The position numbers and the translations under genes were made by a program. This document shows positions 1 to 8,981 of a stretch of 64,000 nucleotides of DNA, in pieces. Positions within the stretch are counted from its first letter, which is position 1, and every line of letters starts with the position of its first letter. The stretch lies in the NCBI RefSeq assembly GCF_003462685.1, contig NZ_QRVE01000001.1, positions 332,738-396,737 on the forward strand, written 5' to 3'. Source of the DNA: Collinsella sp. AF23-4AC (GTDB lineage Bacteria > Actinomycetota > Coriobacteriia > Coriobacteriales > Coriobacteriaceae). The notes under the pieces are model-generated. The model had not been told where the DNA came from. It did no database searches and saw only the letters and a program-made list of their open reading frames with translations.

Positions 1-2
1 TC

Positions 3-1232
3 TATGTGGTGCAAAACCCGCCGTCGGCGACGCTCACCACCGACGAGATGGACGAGGTGGCCGAGCTCCCCTATGCACGCGATTGGCATCCCGACTACGA
101 CGCGGCGGGCGGCGTGCCGGCCTTTGCCGAGATCAAGTTTTCCATTAGCTCCAACCGCGGCTGTTTTGGCGAGTGCTCGTTTTGCGCCCTCACCTTCCAC
201 CAGGGCCGCGTGCTGCAGATGCGCAGCCACGATTCGATCATGCGCGAGGCCGAGCTGCTCACGCACGATCCCGAGTTTAAGGGCTACATCAACGACGTGG
301 GCGGACCGACGGCAAACTTTAGCCGTCCTGCCTGTGACAAGCAGCTCAAGCACGGCGTGTGCAAGAACAAGCGCTGCCTGTGGCCGAGCGTATGCAAGAA
401 CATGGTGGTCGACGAGAGCGGCTACACACAGCTGCTGCGCGACCTGCGTCAGCTGCCGGGCGTCAAGAAGGTCTTCGTGCGCAGCGGCATCCGCTTTGAC
501 TACACCATGGCCGACGCCTCGGACGAGTTTTTACGCGAGCTGTTGGAGTACCATGTCTCGGGCCAGCTGCGCGTAGCGCCCGAGCACGTGAGCGACGCGG
601 TGCTGTCCGTGATGGGCAAGCCGAGTCGCGCCGTCTACGACGCATTCTGCCGTAAATTTGAACGCCTGAACCGCGAATACGGCCTCAAGCAGTACGTGGT
701 GCCGTACCTGATCTCGAGCCACCCCGGTTCAACCATGAAGGAAGCCGTGGACCTTGCCGAGGCCGTGCGAGACATGGGCTACATGCCCGAGCAGGTGCAG
801 GACTTCTACCCCACGCCGTCCACCATGTCGACGTGCATGTACTACACCGGCGTGGACCCGCGCACCATGGAGCCGATCTATGTAGCGCGCGACCCGCACG
901 AGAAGGCCATGCAGCGCGCGCTCATTCAGTACCGCAAACCCGAGAACTACAAGCTCGTGCGCGAGGCGCTGGAAAAAGCCGGCCGCCGCGATCTGATCGG
1001 CTACACCAAGCATTGCCTGATTCGTCCCGTGCCGCCACGCCCGGGCGAGACGTCTGCTGGCGGCGGACACGGCACCGGCAAGAAGGGCGGCAAGCCGCAC
1101 GGTGGCGCCGCCGGCAAGGGACCCAAGGGCAGCAAGGGGCACGGCGGCATGTCGCGCGCGCAAAACACCGCAGGCCGCAACCGCGCAGCTCAGGGGCGTC
1201 AGGGCGCCAACGGCGGCGGGCGCCGCAACTAG
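3..1232 (+). CDS. YgiQ family radical SAM protein, C-terminal part (5' end outside window)
   Basis: The reading frame is open from the first bases of the window, so the N-terminus is missing. The radical SAM cluster motif is seen as GCFGECSFC (CxxxCxxC) about 55 residues in, and the region from SISSNRGC through the VAPEHVSD and [10 protein letters not shown] segments is typical of the YgiQ/UPF0313 family. Substrate and reaction are unknown for the family. The last 65 or so residues are a Gly/Lys/Arg/His-rich low-complexity tail, probably disordered and perhaps nucleic-acid binding (inference). The stop codon overlaps that of the convergent CPBP gene inside one CTAG. Confidence 0.88.
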   Translation, partial: YVVQNPPSATLTTDEMDEVAELPYARDWHPDYDAAGGVPAFAEIKFSISSNRGCFGECSFCALTFHQGRVLQMRSHDSIMREAELLTHDPEFKGYINDVGGPTANFSRPACDKQLKHGVCKNKRCLWPSVCKNMVVDESGYTQLLRDLRQLPGVKKVFVRSGIRFDYTMADASDEFLRELLEYHVSGQLRVAPEHVSDAVLSVMGKPSRAVYDAFCRKFERLNREYGLKQYVVPYLISSHPGSTMKEAVDLAEAVRDMGYMPEQVQDFYPTPSTMSTCMYYTGVDPRTMEPIYVARDPHEKAMQRALIQYRKPENYKLVREALEKAGRRDLIGYTKHCLIRPVPPRPGETSAGGGHGTGKKGGKPHGGAAGKGPKGSKGHGGMSRAQNTAGRNRAAQGRQGANGGGRRN

Positions 1233-2140
1233 GGCAGCGGCGCGCTCGCTGCGCCCATCCCACACGCGTGGCGCAGCGAGCGCATAGCCTCAACGAGGAT
1301 GACGCCGGCGATAGCGACCGTGATTACCACGTCGAGCGGTGTGTTCACAAACCACAACAGACCCATCAGGTACGACCCGGCGTTAAAGGCAAAGTGCAGC
1401 AGGATCGTGTAGCGGAGCTTTCCGGTGGTCACGAGCACCCAGCCAAAGATGAGGCCGGCGGCACCCGCATAGCAGCCCTGCACCCAGTTCATGTGCATAA
1501 AACCGAAGATTGCCGCCTGCAGCACAATCGCCGCGGCGATACCCCACGTGCTTGGTGCCGCCCAGGGCACCATGGCGCCGTCCTGCGCGCTCGCACGACG
1601 CCTGCGCTTCCAAAGCGGGCGGCACTGCGGATTAAACGCTCGTAGCGAAAACTCAAAAACAATGCCGCGCACCAGCAACTCCTCGCAAAACGGAGCGCCG
1701 AGCACCGTGGTCAGGACGGCAAGAAGGTTGGTATCGCCCAAGCCTGTTTCCTCGACGAGCTCGCTATAGTCCGCCGCAACCTCGGGCAGCAGCGACAGCA
1801 CGCCGTCGCATAGGTAGCTAATGACCACCTGCATGGATAGGCCGATCACGACAACGCATGCGATGCGCTTCCATGCAGCATTTGCTCCCCCGCCGAGCGG
1901 GCGTTCACCTTGCCGGCGCGCCATGAAGGAGCGGGGCCACAGATAGCGCCACCACAGCAGCGCCATCAAAAACGACGCCGTCTGAGCGGCGGCCTGAAAC
2001 CATTGAATATCGAGATTGTCGATCGGGAAACCCGTCAGTGCCGACACGATGTCCAGCGCGGAGAACAAAACAATGCTCAGGGCAATATCGGCAGCAACAA
2101 CACCAAAACAGGCAAGCGCCCAAACCAGCGCATTGAGCAT
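1229..2140 (-). CDS. CPBP family intramembrane metalloprotease (Abi/CAAX protease-like)
   Basis: A 303-residue multi-pass membrane protein. It carries the three family motifs in order: EELLVRG (EExxxR), FGFMHMNW (FxxxH) and HFAFN (HxxxN), which form the presumed metal site inside the membrane. Family members are CAAX-type proteases or bacteriocin self-immunity proteins; the substrate here cannot be told. The start is the ATG at 2140 because GAGGAGG lies five bases upstream; a longer frame to 2164 runs into a repeat and lacks a ribosome site. It stands alone, convergent with the YgiQ gene. Confidence 0.85.
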   Translation of the reverse strand: MLNALVWALACFGVVAADIALSIVLFSALDIVSALTGFPIDNLDIQWFQAAAQTASFLMALLWWRYLWPRSFMARRQGERPLGGGANAAWKRIACVVVIGLSMQVVISYLCDGVLSLLPEVAADYSELVEETGLGDTNLLAVLTTVLGAPFCEELLVRGIVFEFSLRAFNPQCRPLWKRRRRASAQDGAMVPWAAPSTWGIAAAIVLQAAIFGFMHMNWVQGCYAGAAGLIFGWVLVTTGKLRYTILLHFAFNAGSYLMGLLWFVNTPLDVVITVAIAGVILVEAMRSLRHACGMGAASAPLP

Positions 2141-2157
2141 GCCAACCTCCTCAAAAC

Positions 2158-2228
2158 CCGGCACTTAGGGACGTTCCTTAACTGCCGGCAGAAAAAGAAC
2201 GTCCCCAAGTGCCGGCAGTTTGGGACAG
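2158..2228. repeat. Palindromic repeat with GGGACGTTCC core (family P-A, copy 1)
   Basis: Inverted arms CACTTAGGGACGTTCCTT and its near-complement (AAGAACGTCCCCAAGTG) surround a central CTGCCGGCAG palindrome. The element fills the space between the antitoxin stop codon and the CPBP start. Related copies lie at 13684-13705 (half element) and 31938-32019. It resembles a REP/REPIN-type intergenic repeat. Confidence 0.75.
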
Positions 2229-2432
2229 TCATTGTTGATGAGAATCGGGCGCAGTGCCAAAAGCCCCGTTGGGCGAGATGTCGAACGGGAAGGTGCCGCA
2301 GCGATTGAACGCGGCGATGAACATGCGGATGGCGTTGGACGGCGTGGTGCCCACAAGTTGGGTTGCCGCCGCGAAGGCCGCCTTTTCCTCGGGCAAGACC
2401 TTCGCGACTACCGGGGTCATGTGTTCTGCCAT
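2229..2432 (-). CDS. RelB/DinJ family antitoxin-like protein (orphan)
   Basis: A 67-residue protein starting at MAEHMTP, with AAGGAAG upstream of the ATG. The segment TTPSNAIRMFIAAFNRCGTFPFDI matches the ribbon-helix-helix and following part of DinJ/RelB antitoxins, which dimerise, bind their own promoter and neutralise a YafQ/RelE-type RNase. No toxin gene follows: the downstream space is only a palindromic repeat and then the CPBP gene. It may be a remnant or act in trans. Confidence 0.7.
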   Translation of the reverse strand: MAEHMTPVVAKVLPEEKAAFAAATQLVGTTPSNAIRMFIAAFNRCGTFPFDISPNGAFGTAPDSHQQ

Positions 2433-2546
2433 GGCGCTTCCTTTTTGAAACGACGGTAGTGCGGATAGATGCGGGCCACGCGGCTGGGCGACGGGCTGTG
2501 AAGGCAACCCGATTGGCCCGCATCCGGAGTTTGTTTCTGCGGCGTT

Positions 2547-2575
2547 GGTATTACTTGGTATTCCTAAGTATTACC
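2547..2575 (-). promoter_or_regulatory. Imperfect inverted repeat upstream of the antitoxin (possible operator)
   Basis: The arms GGTATTACTT and AAGTATTACC match at 9 of 10 positions around a 9-bp centre, in an AT-rich patch about 115 bp before the antitoxin start. RelB/DinJ proteins usually autoregulate through such sites; that assignment is inference. Confidence 0.35.
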
Positions 2576-2646
2576 CCGCAGATAGAATACCACACCCGTC
2601 CCATGGGGACGGAGAAAAACGGATTATTTTGTTGCTGAGTAGGTAT

Positions 2647-4023
2647 TTAGAGCGTGATGATGTCCGAGATATTGAGGGCCTGAGCGTCGGCGACATCGTG
2701 CGTGGCAAGCAACAGCATGCGGCCATTGAGAAGGTCGAGCATGACCTCGGCCGTCGCATCGCGCGCAAAGGTGTCCAGGCCGGTAAAGGGCTCATCCAAA
2801 ATGACGGCACAGCCGCCACACAGCAGGGCGCGGGCGATCTCGACACGACGGCGCTGTCCACCCGAAAGCTCGGCCACGCGCGCATGCACGTCGATTCCCG
2901 GCACCAACCGGCGCAGCAAGGCCGCAGCGCTCGAAGCACTCACGCGCGCGTCGGCGCACACCAGCACGTTATCCAGGGCAGAAGCATCCTCGACCAGGCG
3001 CACATCCTGAAACACCATGGAGCACGGCGCGCACTCCCCCGCCGCAAGGGCAAGGAGCGTCGACTTGCCCACACCCGAGGCGCCCATCACACAGATACGC
3101 CCACCCGCGGGCACGTTGAGCACCAGCCCGTCGAGCGCCGGCGCCCAGGGCGCGCGATCGCCCACGGCAAGCGCAAGCTCCGCCGCAGCGCCATCGCTCG
3201 CAGCCCCCGCACGGCCGCGCAATCCATGCCCATGCGACCGCACCGCCGCACGCCACGCCGCAGGCCCCGAAGCCCGCAGCAGCCACACCAGCACGCGCTC
3301 GCATGCCCACGATGCCGCCACGACCAACACGGTCCACGCCAGCAGATCAGCCGTCTCAATCAAAAGCTTTGCCTGATAGATGCGCTCACCCACGGTGTCC
3401 GTCGCCATGCCGATCAGCTCCGCCGCCACGCCGGCCTTCCAGCTCATGCCGATCACGGCGCGGGCGCACGAAAGCACAAACGGCAGGACTTCGCGCCAGG
3501 TGTGGGCGAAGAGCAGTCGCCAGCTCCGCACGCCATGCAGGCGAAACATCTGCTCCAGCGGCTTATCCACTTGTGCCAAGCCCTCGACCAGCGAGAAATA
3601 TACGCCCGGCAGCGCCATCAATAAGACCGCGGCGATGCTCACGCGCGCCGACCCCAACCAAATGAGCAGCAGGACCACCACGCAGGCAACCGGCGTCGCC
3701 TTAACAAACGAAAGCGCCGGAGCCACCAAGCGGGCAAACGCCCGCGAGCGCGACGAAATTCCGGCCAGCAAACCACCGCACACCGCGGCAAGCGCCAGCC
3801 CGCCCAGTATCCGCGTGCCCGAGCCCGCCAAAATCGCCCAGGTACCGCCATCGCACACCAGGCGCAGCAACGCCACCACGACAGCGGCCGGCCCCGGCAA
3901 AATCAACGGCTGCGCCACCAGCGCCGCCACCAGCACCCACACGGCAAGCCAAAAGGCGGCAACGGCACCTGCTGCCGTCACCGCCTTCATACGCTCTGTC
4001 ATTTGTCGAGCAAACGCACGCAC
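2647..4023 (-). CDS. ABC transporter permease fused to ATP-binding domain (SsuC/SsuB-like)
   Basis: 458 residues. Residues 1 to about 270 are a multi-spanning permease of the taurine/nitrate/sulfonate (BPD_transp_1) type. The rest is an ABC ATPase with Walker A GASGVGKST, signature LSGGQRRRVEIARAL, Walker B CAVILDEP and the H-loop LLATHD. In this family the permease and ATPase are normally separate genes, so the fusion is unusual. It starts with GTG at 4023, preceded by GGAG six bases upstream that lies across the stop codon of the binding-protein gene, implying coupled translation. Substrate unknown. Confidence 0.85.
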   Translation of the reverse strand: MRAFARQMTERMKAVTAAGAVAAFWLAVWVLVAALVAQPLILPGPAAVVVALLRLVCDGGTWAILAGSGTRILGGLALAAVCGGLLAGISSRSRAFARLVAPALSFVKATPVACVVVLLLIWLGSARVSIAAVLLMALPGVYFSLVEGLAQVDKPLEQMFRLHGVRSWRLLFAHTWREVLPFVLSCARAVIGMSWKAGVAAELIGMATDTVGERIYQAKLLIETADLLAWTVLVVAASWACERVLVWLLRASGPAAWRAAVRSHGHGLRGRAGAASDGAAAELALAVGDRAPWAPALDGLVLNVPAGGRICVMGASGVGKSTLLALAAGECAPCSMVFQDVRLVEDASALDNVLVCADARVSASSAAALLRRLVPGIDVHARVAELSGGQRRRVEIARALLCGGCAVILDEPFTGLDTFARDATAEVMLDLLNGRMLLLATHDVADAQALNISDIITL

Positions 4024-4026
4024 GGG

Positions 4027-5085
4027 CTACTCCACGTAGTAGAAATCATCGGCCGGGAGCTTGCCGCCCACGGCGCTCGCGTCCGCATCGGCCAGCACCT
4101 GCAGGTACCCACCGAGCGCCGCCTTCATATTCTTCCCCGTCTGGCACACGAGCATGCACCCGGGAATCGCCTTTTCGGCAATCGTGGCGTTATCCACGAT
4201 GCCCGCATCGACCACGGCCTGAGCCCAGTCCGCCGGCGCCGCGTTGACGGCCTTAACGCTCGCCGCATGGCAGCTCAAGAACTCCGCCACGGCCTCGGGA
4301 TGTTCCTCGGCAAAGGCACGGCGCACCACGGTCACGCCCGTCAGCAAACGGGAGCCCGTGTCGCCCGCCAGCTCGTCCCACACACCGGTCAGGCTCACCG
4401 GTGCCGACAGTTTGCCCTCGCTCTTGGCGATGGCAGCGGTCTTGAACGGCTCCGGCAGCACGCCCACGGCGGACGGGTCGGCAAGCAGCGCCGACAGCAC
4501 CTCGGTGGGCTCGCTCTTAAACTCAAGCGCCACCTGGCCGGTCAGGCCCGCGCGCTCCAGCAGGTAGTTCATGACGTACTCCGGCGTGGTGCCCTTGCCC
4601 GTCATATAGACGGTATGGCCCGCCAAATCGCCAAACGAGGCCACACTCGCGTCGCCCGTCAACACGTTCAGCACGCCCAGCGTGTTGATGTCGATGACCT
4701 GCACCGCACCCTCGGTCTTGTTGTAGAGCATGCTCGCCACGTTGGCGGGCACCAGGGCAATGTCGACATCGCCCTGAATCACCTTGGGCACGATCTCGTC
4801 GGCGGCAGTGTTGATCGCAAAGTCGAACTCGTTGTCCGTGGCACCGTCGGCAGCCTGGTCCATAAACTGCACCAGGCCAATCGAGGTCGGACCCTTGAGC
4901 GACGCGACGTGCACCTCAACCGGCTCGACAGCAGAACCGCCCGCAGCAGACCCGGCAGCCGAACCCGCGGCGGACCCGGCACCGGTAGCTCCGCCACCAC
5001 AGCCCGCGAGCGCAAGCGACAGGGCGCCCGCGGCGAGCACCGAGGCAAACCCCCGGCGCGACATCTCAACATCAAAAGCGCGCAT
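4027..5085 (-). CDS. ABC transporter substrate-binding lipoprotein, NitT/TauT-like, Tat-type signal
   Basis: About 352 residues. The N-terminus has a twin-arginine-like SRRGFAS motif, a hydrophobic stretch and a lipobox LALAGC, so it is probably exported folded and anchored as a lipoprotein. A short Gly/Ala/Ser linker follows, then a two-lobed binding protein of the SsuA/TauA/ThiY type. It lies directly after the hydrogenase stop codon and just before the fused permease-ATPase, so the three genes form one operon. The ATG at 5085 is preferred to the GTG at 5094, which is too close to its ribosome site. Substrate is not predictable; a link to hydrogenase metal or cofactor supply is speculation. 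Confidence 0.82.
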   Translation of the reverse strand: MRAFDVEMSRRGFASVLAAGALSLALAGCGGGATGAGSAAGSAAGSAAGGSAVEPVEVHVASLKGPTSIGLVQFMDQAADGATDNEFDFAINTAADEIVPKVIQGDVDIALVPANVASMLYNKTEGAVQVIDINTLGVLNVLTGDASVASFGDLAGHTVYMTGKGTTPEYVMNYLLERAGLTGQVALEFKSEPTEVLSALLADPSAVGVLPEPFKTAAIAKSEGKLSAPVSLTGVWDELAGDTGSRLLTGVTVVRRAFAEEHPEAVAEFLSCHAASVKAVNAAPADWAQAVVDAGIVDNATIAEKAIPGCMLVCQTGKNMKAALGGYLQVLADADASAVGGKLPADDFYYVE

Positions 5086-5087
5086 CG

Positions 5088-6899
5088 CTAGCACGTCCCC
5101 TCGTTAGGCATCGTCCATGCGTGATGATCGGTATGCAGCAGCTCCTCGGCCAGCGGCGAGAGCGGCTCGCCCAGGAACTCGCGGTAGCACGCCTGGACAT
5201 CGGGATTCTCGTGCGAGAAGCGAATGTCCGCAGCGGCATCCAGGCCCCACAGCACCTGACCGCGCTCGGCTGCCAGCTCGCAGCCGTCGTGGATGGGCTG
5301 ACCGCCGCCACCGACGCAGCCGCCCGGGCATGCCATGACCTCGACAAAGTCATAGCTCACGCGGCCATCGCGAATCGCGTCGAGCAGACAGGCAGCGTTG
5401 CCCAGCCCGTGTGCCACGGCGACGCGCACCTTGGTGCCATCGATATCGGCCACAGCTTCCTTCCAGCCGTCCAGGCCGCGCACATCGGTAAAGAAGTCGG
5501 CGTTGGGGTTCTTGCCCGTCACCAGGTAATAGGCCGAGCGCACGGCGGCCTCCATCACGCCGCCCGTGGCGCCAAAGATCACGCCCGCGCCCGTGCCAAA
5601 GCCCAGCGGCGTGTCGAGCGGCTCCTCGGTAAGCGTGTCCACGCTCACGTGGCTCGCTCGGATCATGCGCACCATCTCGCGCACCGTCAGCGCAACGTCC
5701 ACATCGGGCGTGCCGTCCTCGCCCACCATGCTCGGCAGCGCGCACTCGGCCTTCTTGGCCGTGCACGGCATAACGGACACCACAAACAGGCGCTCGGGCT
5801 CAATGCCCAGCACCTTGGCGTAGTACGTCTTGGCAATAGCGCCGAACATCTGCTGCGGCGACTTGGACGTGGACAGGCTGTCGACAAACTCCGGATAGCG
5901 CGCCTTCGCAAAGCGCACCCAGCCCGGGCAGCAGCTCGTAAACATGGGCCAGCCGCGGCTGCCGCCTTCGCCCTTGGCGGCCTTACCCAGGCGCTCGATC
6001 AGCTCGGAGCCCTCCTCCATAATGGTGAGATCGGCCGAGAAATCGGTGTCGAACACGTACTCAAAGCCAACGCGGCGCAGCGCGCAAGCCAGGCGCTCAA
6101 CGGTGGCATCCTCGCGCGGAATACCGAGCTCCTCACCCCAGGCGGTGCGCACGGCCGGCGCTATCTGCACCAGCACGATCTTATCGGGATCGGCGAGAGC
6201 ATCGAACACGGTCTCGGTGTCGTCGCGCTCGCGCAGCGCGCCCGTCGGGCAATGCGTGATGCACTGGCCGCACGCGACGCAATCGGTCTTGCCGATCGGT
6301 GCACGCCCGCGGGTACCCACGGCGGTATGTGTGGCGCGGTTGGTCAGGTCCCAAATCCCTAGGCCCTGCACGCTCTCGCACACCTTGATGCAGCGCATGC
6401 ATTTAATGCACTTGTCGTTTTCGCGGATGATGGGGAAATCGAAATCCCAGCCCTCGCCCGCCAAATGCCTTTGATACGGCAGATAGAAAATGCCCAGGTC
6501 GTTGGCGATGGTCTGCAGGTTGCAGTTGCCGCTGCGCACGCAGCTCGTGCACTGCGAATCGTGCTGGGACAGCAGCAGCTGCACGTTGGTGCGGCGCGCC
6601 TCGCGGGCCTTGGGGCTGTTGGTGCGGACCACCATGCCGTCGAGCACGTAGTTGTTGCAGGCGGCAACCAGCTGGTCGCAGCCCTCAACCTCGACCACGC
6701 ACACGCGGCAGCCGCCGATCTCGTTCAGATCGCGCAGGTAGCACAGGGTGGGAATCTGGATACCGACGGACTTGGCCGCGTCCAGGATCGTGGTGTGCTC
6801 GGGTACCACGACCTCGCAATTATCGATAGTGAGCTTGACCATATTGAGTGCTCCGCTTTCGGTGTTGTCGCTGACAGTGGGGTTGTTGGGCTCTACCAT
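5088..6899 (-). CDS. [FeFe] hydrogenase catalytic subunit
   Basis: About 603 residues. In order: a [2Fe-2S] plant-ferredoxin domain (CYLRDLNEIGGCRVC), a His/Cys-ligated [4Fe-4S] segment (HDSQCTSCVRSGNC), a two-cluster ferredoxin domain (CIKCMRCIKVC; CVACGQCITHC), then the H-cluster domain with TSCCPGW, MPCTAKKAE and MACPGGCVGGGGQP, and the small-subunit-like C-terminus. All H-cluster cysteines are present. It makes or consumes H2 in the cytoplasm. The start at 6899 has GGGAGGAA six bases upstream and overlaps the stop of the preceding gene (ATGGTAG); a second plausible start is ATG 6842 at MVKLTIDN. The gene order points to a glutamate-synthase-linked group A hydrogenase (inference). Confidence 0.93.
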   Translation of the reverse strand: MVEPNNPTVSDNTESGALNMVKLTIDNCEVVVPEHTTILDAAKSVGIQIPTLCYLRDLNEIGGCRVCVVEVEGCDQLVAACNNYVLDGMVVRTNSPKAREARRTNVQLLLSQHDSQCTSCVRSGNCNLQTIANDLGIFYLPYQRHLAGEGWDFDFPIIRENDKCIKCMRCIKVCESVQGLGIWDLTNRATHTAVGTRGRAPIGKTDCVACGQCITHCPTGALRERDDTETVFDALADPDKIVLVQIAPAVRTAWGEELGIPREDATVERLACALRRVGFEYVFDTDFSADLTIMEEGSELIERLGKAAKGEGGSRGWPMFTSCCPGWVRFAKARYPEFVDSLSTSKSPQQMFGAIAKTYYAKVLGIEPERLFVVSVMPCTAKKAECALPSMVGEDGTPDVDVALTVREMVRMIRASHVSVDTLTEEPLDTPLGFGTGAGVIFGATGGVMEAAVRSAYYLVTGKNPNADFFTDVRGLDGWKEAVADIDGTKVRVAVAHGLGNAACLLDAIRDGRVSYDFVEVMACPGGCVGGGGQPIHDGCELAAERGQVLWGLDAAADIRFSHENPDVQACYREFLGEPLSPLAEELLHTDHHAWTMPNEGTC

Positions 6900-8725
6900 T
6901 CCAGGTTCCTCCCGCCGCGGAACGCGCCAAAGCCAAAGTGGTCGCAACGCAGGCAGCGGCTTGCCTCCTGGCGCGCCTCCTGCTCGGTGAGACCCTGCTC
7001 GACCAGATTCCAATCGTGAATACGCTCGCCGGCCTCGCGCTCACCCAGCTCGCAGCGGCCGCACTCGTGCTTGCCCTTAAACTGGACGGTCGGCAGCTCG
7101 ACCTCGAGCTTAATCTTGTGGTCGAAGCCCAGATAGCGGTCGATATTTGCCGAAGCCACGCGGCCGGCGTTGATGGCACGGATGACGGTGGCGGGGCCGG
7201 TCTGGCAGTCGCCGCCGCTAAAGAGGCCATCGAAACTGGGCACGGCGCCGTCCGAATCAGTGACGACGCGACCCCACTTGCAGGCGATGCACATGTCCTC
7301 AAATGGCTTGGAGTCGATGTCCTGGCCAATGGCGACAAACACGCGCTCACAGGGGATGACGCGCTCGGGCGTGGCGGCGGCACGCGGAGCCGGACGCCCG
7401 CGGCGGGGCTCGCCGATAATCTGCGGTTGCACGCGCAGGCCGCTCACGCGACCGTCCTCGCCCGTCTCTATACCGAGTGGGGCCGTCAGCTCCAGAACCT
7501 CGCAGCCCTCGGCCTGGGCGCCGGCAATCTCGGCGTCCTGAGCCGTCATATCGCAGATGCGACGGCGGTAGACGATGCTTACCTTTTCGGCACCGCAGCG
7601 CACGGCAGAGCGCGCCACGTCCATGGCCACGTTGCCGCCGCCGATGACGCACACGCGCTGGCCGCTCAGGTCTGGCAGCTCGTCGTCTCCAATGGCACGC
7701 AGCATCTTGACGGCCGACTCCACGCCGGACGCCTCTTCGCCCGGAAGGCCGAGCTTCTTGTCGCTATGGGCACCGATGGCCAGGTAGACGGCATCGAACT
7801 CGTCGCGCAGGCGGACAAGCTCCTCGCCGTTGACGGAGTGGTCGAGCTCAACGTCGATACCGGCGCTCAAGATCCAGTCGATCTCGGCCTGCAGGCGCTC
7901 GCGCGGCAGACGGTAGCTGGAAATGCCATAGCGCAGCATGCCGCCCAGGTGGTGGCGCTGCTCAAAGATGGTCACCTTGTGGCCCATCACGGCCAGGTAG
8001 TAGGCGCAGGAAAGGCCGGCCGGGCCGCCGCCGATCACGGCGATGCGTTTGCCGGTGTTGTCCACTACATGCGGCTTGTGGTCGTTGAGGTCACTGTGCT
8101 CAACGGCAAAACGCTTGAGGGCGAGGATGTTCATGGGGTCGTCGACCATGCCACGGCGACAGTGCATCTCGCAGGGATGCTCGCACACCAGGCCGCAGAC
8201 GAGCGGCAGCGGGTTGTTCTTGCGGATGACCTTGACGGCATCAGCATAGCGGCCGGCCTCGACGAGCGAAATGTAACCGGGAATGTCGACGTGCGCCGGG
8301 CAGCCCGAGACACACGGAACGCGGGCCTCGCGATCAAAGCCGCAGGAATGTTCACGGATGTGGTGCTCAAAGTCATCACGGAAGCCACGAATAGCCGTGA
8401 GCGCCATGGCGCTGGCTTCGTAACCGATGGCGCAGTCGCTCGAAAGATAGATGGTGCGGGCCGTGCGCTCAATCAAGTTGAGCGTGGACTCGTCGGCGCG
8501 GCCCTCGAGCACATCGGCGAGCAGATCGCTCAGCGCGCTCAGGCCCACGCGGCAGGGCGTGCACTTGCCGCAGCTCTGCGTCGAACACAGGTTGACGAGC
8601 GCTGCCGTAAACTCAACGGGACACGGGGCGAGCGAACTCACCGCCAGACGGCGTCCGAGCGCATCGTGCAGGTCGTCCATGACGGCCTGAGCGTGGCTGC
8701 GTTCCATTACATGCAGTCGAGCCAT
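6893..8725 (-). CDS. NuoF-type [4Fe-4S] domain fused to GltD-like FAD/NAD(P) oxidoreductase, hydrogenase partner
   Basis: About 610 residues. The N-terminal 140 residues resemble the C-terminal iron-sulfur part of NuoF (STQSCGKCTPCRVG). Next comes a GltD-type cysteine-rich domain (CVSGCPAHVDIPGY; VCEHPCEMHCRRG), an FAD site (VIGGGPAGLSCAY) and an NAD(P) site (VIGGGNVAMDVARSA). The C-terminus carries more cysteines (CGRCELG; CLRCDHFG). Such proteins pass electrons between NAD(P)H and ferredoxin-like clusters. Because its stop overlaps the hydrogenase start, it is very likely the diaphorase partner of that enzyme. The start at 8725 has AGAGGGG upstream. Confidence 0.88.
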   Translation of the reverse strand: MARLHVMERSHAQAVMDDLHDALGRRLAVSSLAPCPVEFTAALVNLCSTQSCGKCTPCRVGLSALSDLLADVLEGRADESTLNLIERTARTIYLSSDCAIGYEASAMALTAIRGFRDDFEHHIREHSCGFDREARVPCVSGCPAHVDIPGYISLVEAGRYADAVKVIRKNNPLPLVCGLVCEHPCEMHCRRGMVDDPMNILALKRFAVEHSDLNDHKPHVVDNTGKRIAVIGGGPAGLSCAYYLAVMGHKVTIFEQRHHLGGMLRYGISSYRLPRERLQAEIDWILSAGIDVELDHSVNGEELVRLRDEFDAVYLAIGAHSDKKLGLPGEEASGVESAVKMLRAIGDDELPDLSGQRVCVIGGGNVAMDVARSAVRCGAEKVSIVYRRRICDMTAQDAEIAGAQAEGCEVLELTAPLGIETGEDGRVSGLRVQPQIIGEPRRGRPAPRAAATPERVIPCERVFVAIGQDIDSKPFEDMCIACKWGRVVTDSDGAVPSFDGLFSGGDCQTGPATVIRAINAGRVASANIDRYLGFDHKIKLEVELPTVQFKGKHECGRCELGEREAGERIHDWNLVEQGLTEQEARQEASRCLRCDHFGFGAFRGGRNLEW

Positions 8726-8912
8726 AAGATCCCCTCTCACATGGCAGCCCGGAGGCGAGGCCGGGCGAAATTGCTACACGCACAACACTGACCTAAAAAG
8801 TTGTTAGGTCTCAACGCAGTTCGGCAGGCGGCATGAAATGTCACCCTCAGCGGTGAAATAGAACATTACCGCAGATAAATGCCATATTTGATAAAACGCG
8901 TTACCAAATGAC

Positions 8913-8948
8913 AATGCCCCGTCCACGCAATCACGTGGACGGGGCATT
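8913..8948 (-). terminator. Terminator of the alpha-glucoside operon
   Basis: Perfect 15-bp stem (AATGCCCCGTCCACG and complement) with a 6-base loop, just beyond the GH4 stop codon. The run of T after it is weak. The rest of 8741-8981 should hold the hydrogenase operon promoter, but I cannot place one with confidence. Confidence 0.8.
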
Positions 8949-8981
8949 ACTCTAGGTATGCGGCCAGCGACCCTGTTGCTT

